Part shown: in pieces, positions 52,770 to 60,091 of the stretch | Layout of the letters: each line of letters starts with the position of its first letter | Position numbering within the stretch: the first letter of the stretch is position 1 | DNA from: Nocardiopsis sp. N85 | Lineage (GTDB): Bacteria; Actinomycetota; Actinomycetes; Streptosporangiales; Streptosporangiaceae | Assembly: GCF_028882275.1 (NCBI RefSeq) | Contig: NZ_JARBUT010000016.1 | Location: 89,434-153,433 of the forward strand | Direction: 5' to 3' | DNA: 64,000 bases | Program-made: the position numbers and the translations under genes | The notes under the pieces: generated by a model | Told to the model about the DNA's origin: nothing | The model's database searches: none | The model's input: only the letters and a program-made list of their open reading frames with translations

Positions 52770-55700
52770 TCACCGACGATGGGCGGACCCCGGATCGGGG
52801 ACGATCCCGGACAGCCACCGTGAGGCCTTTTCGAGGATCTCCGCCGCCGGTGACGCCGCCGCCTCCGACACGATCCGGGTGTACTCCCCGTCTCCGAGCC
52901 GGTCCCGGAGCCGTGCGTCGACGCGCAGCACGAGCGGGGTGGTGGTGTCGGGGACGCCTCGCAGCCCCACCGACCATCCCATCAGCAGGGCCGCCCGGTG
53001 GGGGTCCTCCTCCACCGTCATCGCGGCCATGACCTCCAACAGCTCCGAGCGGATCGGGCCCATGAGGCCGATGACCGACCACCACGAGCGCCCCGCCTCG
53101 CGCCAGGCCGCCTCCGTGTCACCGGAGGACCAGGAGATGGTCGCCGCCAAGGCGGACGAGCCGACCTCGACATAGGTCGGCGCGAACCCGCCGAGCGCCT
53201 CCACCAACGGACCGATCCGGTCCACCAGGGCGCGGGCGCGCGCGTGCTCGCCCCGCTCGCGCTCCCACTGGGCCTCGGCCAGCAACAGCAGCACCCGGTG
53301 CTCGGGCTGGGCGGGACCCCCCGCGGCCGACGCCAGATCCAGATCGGCCCGCGCGGCCACCAGATCGCCCCTGTCGATGTGGATCTGGGCGCGTCGGATC
53401 CGGAACACCCCGGCCATGCCCTCCAGGCTCCTGCCCTCGGCCAGGAGGACCCCCTCGTCCATGAGCTCCCGGCAGTGGTCCAGGTCGTCGTAGCGGCGCA
53501 CGTCGATCACCTGGGCCAGGGCCTGGCACTGCCCCCAGGCGTCGTCGAGCGCGCGGAACCCCTCCAGCGCCTCGGTCGCCTGTTCCAACGCCGAGGGGAG
53601 TCGCCCGGAGAGGGCGTCGGCCAGGGACAGCAGGAGCCGCACCATGGCGCGCATCCAGGGATCGGGACCGTCCAGGGCGCGCGCGATCCGCGCCCTCGTG
53701 GTCCCGTCGCCCTCCAGTATCACCCGGTACATGAGGACGTAGACCAGCAGGGGGTGATCCTCGGGGAGGAGGCCTTCCACCGCGAGCGCCTCCTCCACCG
53801 CCCGCACGTGTCCCTGGACGTCGTCGAGGGAGGTCACGGACGAGGCCGACAGGTGGAACAGACAACTGGCGTGGGCGACCGCGCGTCCGGCCGGCACCTC
53901 GTCGCCCATCAGGTCGAGGACCTCCTTGGACCAGCGGGAGAGCGGTTCCCAGGAGTCGCCGAGGGTCCAGTACCACTGGGAGTACTCGATGAGGTCCAGG
54001 GCGGTGGCGACGTCGCGGCGCTCCAAGGCCCAGCGCACGGCGAGGGCGAAGTCGTCGTTCTCGTCGTGCAGTCGGGCGAGCAGCTCGCCCTGCCGGGGAC
54101 CGCGCAACAGCGGGTCGGCCGTGCGCCACAGGTCGCGAACGTGGCGGGCGTGCGCGTCGCGGACCCGATCGACCTCCCCCGCGTCGGCGAGACGCCCGGC
54201 GGCGTAGGCGCGCACGGTCTCCAGGAGCCGGTAACGGGGCGGGGCCTGGGCCCGTCGGGGATCCTCCGCGATGACCAGCGACTTGTCGACCAGGTCGAAC
54301 AGGACCGTCCACACGTCGTGACCGGCGACGGTGCCGGGACGGTCGGGGTCCGCGCACACCCGTTCCAGGGAGTCGAGGGAGGCGCCGCCGGCGAACACCG
54401 ACAGGCGGCGCAGGAGCCGGCGTCCCGCCTCGTCCAACAGGTCCCAGCTCCAGTCGACGACGGCCCGCAGCGTGCTGTGCCGGGGCGTGCGGCGCACCCC
54501 GCCGCCCAGGAGCCGGAACCGGTCGTCGAGGCGGTCGGCGAGGTGGTCGGGGGTCATGACGCGCAGGCGGGCTGCCGCCAACTCCAAGGCCAGGGGCATC
54601 CCGTCGAGGGCTCGGACGATGCGGACGACATGGTGGACGTTGTCGTCGGTCACGGCGAAACCGGGGCGGACGGCGCGGGCGCGTTCGGTGAACAGGACCA
54701 CGGACAGGGCCGCCGCGGCCTCCTCGGCGTCGGCGTGCTCGGCGGGCAGGGACAGCGAGGGGACGGGCAGGAGGTGCTCGCCGGGCGTGCCGAGGGGTTC
54801 GCGAGAGGTGGCGAGGACGCGCAGGCGCGGGCAGCGGGACAGGAGGAGGGCGGTGAACCGGGCGGCGTCGGCGACGAGGTGTTCGCAGTTGTCCAGGACC
54901 AGGAGCAGGGGCTGGTCGGCGATGAACGCGGCGACGCGTTCGGCGGGCGGCGGGGGCGGAGCCGATCGGGCCTGGAGGAGGGCGTGTTCGCGCAGGCCGA
55001 GCGTGTCGGCGACGGCGTCGGGGATGTCGACGCCCTCGGTGAGCGGGGCGAGTTCGACGAACCAGGCGCCTCGGTCGATCAGACCGGGGACCCGCGCGGC
55101 GAAGGCGGTGGCGGCCTCCACGGCCAGCCGGGTCTTACCCGCCCCGCCGGGGCCCAGGAGGGTGACCAGGCGGTCGCGGGAGAGCAGGTCCACGGCGATG
55201 TCGACCTCCGCGCGCGGCACGAACCCGGTGAGCGGCACCGGCAGGCGCACGGGGACCGCCTCCACCGACACGGGGGCCCCGCCGGAAGGGGCCGCTCCCA
55301 CGGAGAGGGCCGGGCGATCGGGTACCGGTCGTGGGACGCGCGCGGTCGCCGCCGCCGTCGTCGTCGTCGGAGCGGAGAGTTCGCCGCGCAGCAGGCGCAG
55401 ATGGACCTCGGCCAGACGCGGCGACGGGTCCAGTCCCAGGTCATCGGCCAGGCGGGCGCGGAACCGCGCGTAGACGTCCACCGCGTCGGCGGTGCGACCG
55501 GCCGCCGCGAGGGCGCGGACGAGGAGTTCCAGCGGGCGCTCCCGGTGCGGCTCCCCCTCGGCCAGCGCCTCGGCCTCGGCCACCGCGTCGGCGGTACGGC
55601 CCAGGTCGAGCAGGGCCGCCAGCCGCTCCTCGCGGGCGGTCGACCGGGTCTCGGCGAGGCGCGCGGCGACGCCCTCGGCCAGGCCGCGGGCGGTCAGGTC

Positions 55701-56111
55701 CACCAGGGCGGGTCCCCGCCACAGCCCCAGGGCCCGTTCCAGGTCGGCCAAGGCCGGGGCGGGGCGTCCGGCGGCACGGTGGGAGCGGCCCTCGCGGACC
55801 AGGTCCTCGAACACGAACAGGTCGACCCGGTCGGGCGCCACGGCCAACCGGTACCCCTGGGGACCCCCCTCGATCTCCGCGCCCCCGGCCAGGGCGCGGC
55901 GCAGCCGGGAGACCAACGCCTGGAGGGCGTTGGTCGCTCCGACGGGAGGCGCGTCCTCCCACACGGACGCGAGGAGGCGGTCGGTGGTCACCCAGTGGTC
56001 GGGGCTGAGCAGCAGCAGCCCGAGGAGGGTGCGCAGCCGGGCACCGCCGATGGTCACGGGCTCCCCCGCGGCGTCGTGGACCAGCAGGGGACCCAGAGTG
56101 GAGAACCGCAC
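52770..56111 (-). CDS. SARP/AfsR-type transcriptional regulator (winged helix, BTAD, NB-ARC ATPase, TPR)
   Basis: A 1113-residue regulator. Residues about 1-90 are an OmpR-like DNA-binding domain (VRFSTLGPLLVHD, NALQALVSRLRRAL). Residues about 95-245 are the BTAD domain ending LDPSPRLAEVHLRLLRGE. An NB-ARC-type ATPase follows, with P-loop GPGGAGKTRLA, LLLVLDNCEHL and GMPLALELAAARLRVM, and then a long TPR-like helical C-terminus. This is the AfsR layout, seen in activators of antibiotic gene clusters. The GTG at 56111 gives the family-like N-terminus; its ribosome site GGAGGG is very close. It is convergent with the DrrAB-type operon. Confidence 0.9.
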   Translation of the reverse strand: MRFSTLGPLLVHDAAGEPVTIGGARLRTLLGLLLLSPDHWVTTDRLLASVWEDAPPVGATNALQALVSRLRRALAGGAEIEGGPQGYRLAVAPDRVDLFVFEDLVREGRSHRAAGRPAPALADLERALGLWRGPALVDLTARGLAEGVAARLAETRSTAREERLAALLDLGRTADAVAEAEALAEGEPHRERPLELLVRALAAAGRTADAVDVYARFRARLADDLGLDPSPRLAEVHLRLLRGELSAPTTTTAAATARVPRPVPDRPALSVGAAPSGGAPVSVEAVPVRLPVPLTGFVPRAEVDIAVDLLSRDRLVTLLGPGGAGKTRLAVEAATAFAARVPGLIDRGAWFVELAPLTEGVDIPDAVADTLGLREHALLQARSAPPPPPAERVAAFIADQPLLLVLDNCEHLVADAARFTALLLSRCPRLRVLATSREPLGTPGEHLLPVPSLSLPAEHADAEEAAAALSVVLFTERARAVRPGFAVTDDNVHHVVRIVRALDGMPLALELAAARLRVMTPDHLADRLDDRFRLLGGGVRRTPRHSTLRAVVDWSWDLLDEAGRRLLRRLSVFAGGASLDSLERVCADPDRPGTVAGHDVWTVLFDLVDKSLVIAEDPRRAQAPPRYRLLETVRAYAAGRLADAGEVDRVRDAHARHVRDLWRTADPLLRGPRQGELLARLHDENDDFALAVRWALERRDVATALDLIEYSQWYWTLGDSWEPLSRWSKEVLDLMGDEVPAGRAVAHASCLFHLSASSVTSLDDVQGHVRAVEEALAVEGLLPEDHPLLVYVLMYRVILEGDGTTRARIARALDGPDPWMRAMVRLLLSLADALSGRLPSALEQATEALEGFRALDDAWGQCQALAQVIDVRRYDDLDHCRELMDEGVLLAEGRSLEGMAGVFRIRRAQIHIDRGDLVAARADLDLASAAGGPAQPEHRVLLLLAEAQWERERGEHARARALVDRIGPLVEALGGFAPTYVEVGSSALAATISWSSGDTEAAWREAGRSWWSVIGLMGPIRSELLEVMAAMTVEEDPHRAALLMGWSVGLRGVPDTTTPLVLRVDARLRDRLGDGEYTRIVSEAAASPAAEILEKASRWLSGIVPDPGSAHRR

Positions 56112-56379
56112 CCCTCCATCATGGCCCCCCGGAAGCGGTGGGGTGTCGGCTCCCGGGGGGCGCGGTGGACATCCGGCGCCCACCGCGGTGGGCGGGGATC
56201 ACGTGCGCCGGGTCCACAGTAGGGTTCGCTCAGGAACGTGTGCGGGTGTTGGCGCACGTCCCTCCGCCACGCCCGGCGCCGGGGCCGTCCCGGAGGCCGC
56301 GCCGCGAGCGGGTCCGTCCTGCGGGGCGCCGCGTCCCTACCGCGTCCCGCGATTCCGAGAGTCCAGCAGGAGTCCCACA

Positions 56380-56997
56380 TTGTTCCCGGCCCTCCCTTCC
56401 CCCCGGACGACCGGGGCGCGCCGCGCGCCCCGCACCTTCCCCGGCGCGCTCGCGGGCGCCCTGGCGGCGGGGACGGCGTTGACCCTGACCACGGGCTGCG
56501 GCCTGTTCTCCCCCGGCCAGAACGGGGACATGCCCGACGACATCACCGTCACCAGCCCCTTGATGCAGGAGGGCCGGCCGCTGGCCGACGCCTACAGCTG
56601 CGTCGGCGAGGAGACGGGGCAGGACGGGGAACGCGAGACCGTCTCCCCACCGCTGACCTGGTCGGGACTGCCCGAGGACACGGTGTCGATCGCGCTGGTG
56701 GTGGACGATCCCCAGGCCGCCGAGGTGTTCTGGGTGCTGTACGACCTGGATCCGCAGTTGGGCGAACTGCGGCAGAACACGGTGCCCGCCGACGCCCGGC
56801 AGGGGCTCAACAGCGCCGGTGAGGCCTCCTACGACCCTCCCTGCCCGGAGGAGGACGACCCGCACGGGTACCGGTTCACGGTCTACGCCCTTGAGGCGCC
56901 GTTGGACCTGCCCGAGGGCGCGGAGCTGGGATCGACGCTGGAGGCGATCGCCGAGCGTGCGATCGGGAGGGGTTCGCTCGTCACCGGCACCGGGTGA
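56380..56997 (+). CDS. PEBP (YbhB/YbcL) family lipoprotein
   Basis: A 205-residue protein from TTG 56380, supported by AGGAG at normal spacing and by the frame to the stop. The N-terminus is basic then hydrophobic, with a lipobox LTTGC at residues 36-40, so Cys40 should be lipid-modified and the protein anchored outside the membrane. The mature part has the PEBP pattern: SVSPPLTWSGLP-like (TVSPPLTWSG), IALVVDDPQA, WVLYDLDP and PHGYRFTVYAL. The usual PEBP ligand-loop sequence is degenerate. PEBP lipoproteins are common in actinobacteria; the ligand is unknown. Confidence 0.85.
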   Translation: MFPALPSPRTTGARRAPRTFPGALAGALAAGTALTLTTGCGLFSPGQNGDMPDDITVTSPLMQEGRPLADAYSCVGEETGQDGERETVSPPLTWSGLPEDTVSIALVVDDPQAAEVFWVLYDLDPQLGELRQNTVPADARQGLNSAGEASYDPPCPEEDDPHGYRFTVYALEAPLDLPEGAELGSTLEAIAERAIGRGSLVTGTG

Positions 56998-57093
56998 TGT
57001 GGGTCATGATGGTCGCCTCTCCGCGGGTCCGCCCCGGGTGGACCCGTGCGGACGACGCTTCCGGGATTCCCCCAGGAAGCTCGGATCGCCCTC

Positions 57094-57122
57094 TGCACAC
57101 AGGCCGCCACAGCGCATACAGT
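57094..57122 (+). promoter_or_regulatory. Sigma-70-type promoter TGCACA-N17-TACAGT
   Basis: TGCACA (57094-57099) and TACAGT (57117-57122) are separated by 17 bp, and a GTG lies 6 nt after the -10. This would start transcription at 57129, the first base of a short ORF. Confidence 0.55.
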
Positions 57123-57128
57123 GGGGCA

Positions 57129-57188
57129 GTGCCCCCCGTCCCTTTTCAGATTGACCGATACCCGTCCACTCGCCGCGCGGCACGCTGA
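57129..57188 (+). CDS. Short leaderless ORF MPPVPFQIDRYPSTRRAAR
   Basis: GTG at 57129 begins 19 codons ending TGA at 57186-57188. It sits at the predicted transcription start of a well-formed promoter, so it would be translated from a leaderless mRNA. It lies 158 bp upstream of the repeat-rich membrane protein in the same direction. It could be a regulatory uORF or a small protein; its codon choice is less G/C-ending than in the neighbouring genes. I recognise no family. Confidence 0.4.
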   Translation: MPPVPFQIDRYPSTRRAAR

Positions 57189-57346
57189 CCTGAGACCGCA
57201 CAGGAGTCGCCTGCACCACACCCGACCAGCAGGCCGGCCCTCCACGGGAACAGGCGGTCGCCGCCTCGCTCCGATAGGACCCGCCCGGACCGTTCGCCGG
57301 AGGAATCCGGGCGCGCGGCCGACCTCCCCAAGGTAGTGCGTACACC

Positions 57347-59746
57347 ATGACCCTCACCGTCATCATCATCGCCGTCGTCGTCGTGCTGGCCGTGCTGTTG
57401 CTCCTGTTGCTGGGCATGCGCGCGCTCAACCTGGGGTCGCGTGACGACCGTTACGAGGACGACGACTACGAGTACGACGATGCCGAGGAGGGCGAACGCG
57501 CGCCCGACGAGGAGGGCCACCGGGACGACGGTCGCGACGACGCACCGCGCGGACGCGGACGGCGCCAGGGCGGACGGCCCGAGCGACGCCCGGAGCGGCG
57601 GCCCAAGCCCAAGGCGCGGCGCAACAAACGCGAGGTGGACTGGGATGACGACGACGAGGACGGCGGCTTCTGGTCGAGTCTGGGCGGCGAGGACGTCGAC
57701 GAGCGCGGCGGCGGGGGCCGGGCCCGGGGCGAACGGGCGGACGACCGGGGACCCAACGTCACCGCGTACGAGTACGAGGACGAGGACGAGGACGACGGGT
57801 ACGAGGACTACGACGACAACGAGGCGTCCGGGCCGCCCGGAGCCACCACCGTCCTGCCTCGCGCGACCGGCCCCGACCCCTCGTCCGACCTGGCCGTGCT
57901 GGCCAGTCTGGGCCGTAACGAGGAGCCCCCGCCGGTCCCGGAGAACGAGCGGGCCCTGCCTCCGCGTCCCGAGCGCACCGAACTGCCCTCCGCCGGATCC
58001 CCGACCGTTCCCGCGCCCGCAGGAGCGGACGACGATCCGCTGAGCTCCAGTTCCTGGAAGGTGAACACACCCCCCTCCTCGGACACCCGGTCGCTGGCCG
58101 ACCGGCTGACCGCGCCGAACGCCGACCTCTCCGGCGGCGCGGACCCCTTGGGCGGTCCCCTCGGAACCCCGCGCGACCCGCTCGGGGCCCCGTCGGCGAG
58201 CGGGTCGACGCCGTCCTCGGGAACGTCCCCCTACTCCCCGTCGTCCTACGACGGCGGCCGGGGCGGCTCCTCGCTCGACGCCGATCCGCTGGACCCCGGT
58301 TTCCGGGGCTCCCCCTCCCCCGGTTCCACCACGGGATCACCGATCTGGTCGAGCCTGGACACCGGCTCCCACCAGCGACCGCAGGGCGGTTACGGGGTTG
58401 CTCCGGGCATGCCCGGCGACCCGCTGAGCGGTGGATACCCCGCCCCGAACCGGCCCGACCCGTTGGCGGGCCACAACACGGGAACGCACCGGCGGTCCTC
58501 CCCGTACGACAGCGGGACGCACACCCGCTCCCCCTACGACACCGGGAGCCACGTGCCCGGAAGCCCCGTGCCCGGAGGGCCGAGCGCGCCGCGACGTCCC
58601 GAGTACGACACCGGCGAACACACCCGCCCCTCCTACGACACCGGCTCCCACACCCGCCCGGAGTACGACACCGGATCCCACACGCGTCCCGGGTACGACG
58701 GCGGAGCCCGCGCGCGGCCCTCCTACGACCCGTACGACAGCGGGACGCACACCCGCTCCCCCTACGACACCGGGGGCCACGTGCCCGGAAGCCCCGTGCC
58801 CGGAGGGCCGAGCGCGCCGCGACGTCCCGAGTACGACACCGGCGAACACACCCGCCCCTCCTACGACACCGGCTCCCACACCCGCCCGGAGTACGACACC
58901 GGATCCCACACGCGTCCCGGGTACGACGGCGGAGCCCGCGCGCGGCCCTCCTACGACCCGTACGACAGCGGGACGCACACCCGCTCCCCCTACGACACCG
59001 GGGGCCACGTGCCCGGAAGCCCCGTGCCCGGAGGGCCGAGCGCGCCGCGACGTCCCGAGTACGACACCGGCGAACACACCCGCCCCTCCTACGACACCGG
59101 CCCCTACACCCGCCCGGAGTACGACACCGGCAGCCACGGCCGGCCCGAGGACACCGGATCCCACACCAGGCCGCCGTCCCCCTCCCCCTATGGCCCGGGT
59201 CCGTCCTACGACACCGGTTCCCACCGTCGGCCCGCCCGACCGGGCAACGACCCGTTGTGGGGGCCGGGCGAGGACTCCTTCGGCGCGCCGAACACGCCCG
59301 GTGGCTACGGCGGCCCGGCTCCGACCGGACGCCCCGACCCGTTCGAGGGCGGCCCGGTCCCGCCGCGGCCCGACCTGCCCGGCGCCCCCTCCTACGGTGG
59401 CTTCCCCGGGTACGGAGCCCCCACCGGAGGCCACCCCGTCGACCCGACGCGCGGCGGCGTTCCGGGCCCGGGTTACGGCGCCCCCACCGGCGCGAACCCG
59501 GCCTACGGGCGTCCCGCCGGCGGCCCGGGCGGCCCCGGGGCTCCGGGCGACGGATACGACGACGTGCTGGGCGGGGAGTACCCGCCGCGCTCCCAGGAGC
59601 CGGAGTACGACGGTTACCGCCCCTTGGAGGAGTGGCACCGCCCCGGCGGCGCGACCCCTGATCCCTACCGCGACGCCCCCTACGACCAGCGCGGTCGCGA
59701 CGACCGGGGGTACGACGACGGCTACGGCGACGGTCGGTTGCGCTGA
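57347..59746 (+). CDS. Single-TM protein with long disordered, tandemly repeated YDTGxHxRP region
   Basis: A 799-residue protein. Residues 2-22 are a TM segment (TLTVIIIAVVVVLAVLLLLL), followed by acidic and Arg-rich stretches, and then a long Pro/Gly/Ser/Tyr-rich region. Residues about 386-600 hold two full and one partial copy of a 76-residue unit, each with several YDTGxHxRP motifs. The C-terminus is Gly/Pro/Tyr-rich and ends in GYDDGYGDGRLR. No enzyme domain is visible. With no signal cleavage site, the long tail is probably cytoplasmic. Regular Tyr/Thr/Ser spacing could serve kinase or scaffold functions; this is speculation. Confidence 0.75.
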   Translation: MTLTVIIIAVVVVLAVLLLLLLGMRALNLGSRDDRYEDDDYEYDDAEEGERAPDEEGHRDDGRDDAPRGRGRRQGGRPERRPERRPKPKARRNKREVDWDDDDEDGGFWSSLGGEDVDERGGGGRARGERADDRGPNVTAYEYEDEDEDDGYEDYDDNEASGPPGATTVLPRATGPDPSSDLAVLASLGRNEEPPPVPENERALPPRPERTELPSAGSPTVPAPAGADDDPLSSSSWKVNTPPSSDTRSLADRLTAPNADLSGGADPLGGPLGTPRDPLGAPSASGSTPSSGTSPYSPSSYDGGRGGSSLDADPLDPGFRGSPSPGSTTGSPIWSSLDTGSHQRPQGGYGVAPGMPGDPLSGGYPAPNRPDPLAGHNTGTHRRSSPYDSGTHTRSPYDTGSHVPGSPVPGGPSAPRRPEYDTGEHTRPSYDTGSHTRPEYDTGSHTRPGYDGGARARPSYDPYDSGTHTRSPYDTGGHVPGSPVPGGPSAPRRPEYDTGEHTRPSYDTGSHTRPEYDTGSHTRPGYDGGARARPSYDPYDSGTHTRSPYDTGGHVPGSPVPGGPSAPRRPEYDTGEHTRPSYDTGPYTRPEYDTGSHGRPEDTGSHTRPPSPSPYGPGPSYDTGSHRRPARPGNDPLWGPGEDSFGAPNTPGGYGGPAPTGRPDPFEGGPVPPRPDLPGAPSYGGFPGYGAPTGGHPVDPTRGGVPGPGYGAPTGANPAYGRPAGGPGGPGAPGDGYDDVLGGEYPPRSQEPEYDGYRPLEEWHRPGGATPDPYRDAPYDQRGRDDRGYDDGYGDGRLR
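58503..59100 (+). repeat. 228-bp tandem repeat inside the disordered protein gene (2 full + 1 partial copy)
   Basis: Copy 1 (58503-58730) and copy 2 (58731-58958) are identical by eye except for one base (AGC to GGC, Ser to Gly). Copy 3 starts at 58959 and follows copy 2 to about 59100 before diverging. The period is 228 bp, or 76 codons, so the frame is kept. Near-identity including third positions points to very recent duplication. Confidence 0.95.
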
Positions 59747-59829
59747 TCCCGCAACGCGGACACCGAGCGTGAACGCCGGTTCCGATTCGCGGTGAGGGCC
59801 GGGCGGTACTCCGCCCAGGACTTCACACT

Positions 59830-59871
59830 GCCGAGGTGGCGGGTCTCAACCCGCCACCTCGGCTTTTCTTC
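59830..59871 (+). terminator. Intrinsic terminator with U-tract after the repeat protein
   Basis: GCCGAGGTGGCGGGT-CTCA-ACCCGCCACCTCGGC is a 15-bp perfect stem followed by TTTTCTTCT. This is the only textbook stem plus T-run terminator found in the window. Confidence 0.9.
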
Positions 59872-59981
59872 TGTGCGTATTCGCACCCGTGTCATGTGAA
59901 CTCGGGAAAATGGTTACCGAAACCACAACAGTCCGTAACACTGCGCTACCACCATTGACTACAGTTGGTGATTGACACGAC

Positions 59982-60005
59982 ACCCTTCGAGACATCTCGA
60001 AGGGT
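59982..60005. promoter_or_regulatory. 11-bp inverted repeat ACCCTTCGAGA-CA-TCTCGAAGGGT upstream of the SulP gene
   Basis: A perfect 11-bp inverted repeat with a 2-nt spacer lies 87 bp before the SulP start. A TACAGT at 59960-59965 could be the -10, which puts the repeat at or just after the transcription start. This is a good position for a repressor operator; as RNA it would be a tight leader hairpin. Confidence 0.55.
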
Positions 60006-60091
60006 CCCCGTCGTGCCCGCGCACCCCCGGTCCGGACACCCGTCGTCCCGTGCGCCTACGCATCACCTGCCAGAACAGAACAGGAGTCACC

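Noticed and set aside
56994..57128. Short frames upstream of the leaderless ORF
   Set aside because: No ribosome site, and they overlap the promoter.
59747..59829. Possible tRNA (GGTTCCGATTC-like T-arm) before the terminator
   Set aside because: No acceptor stem, D-arm or anticodon arm could be formed around it.
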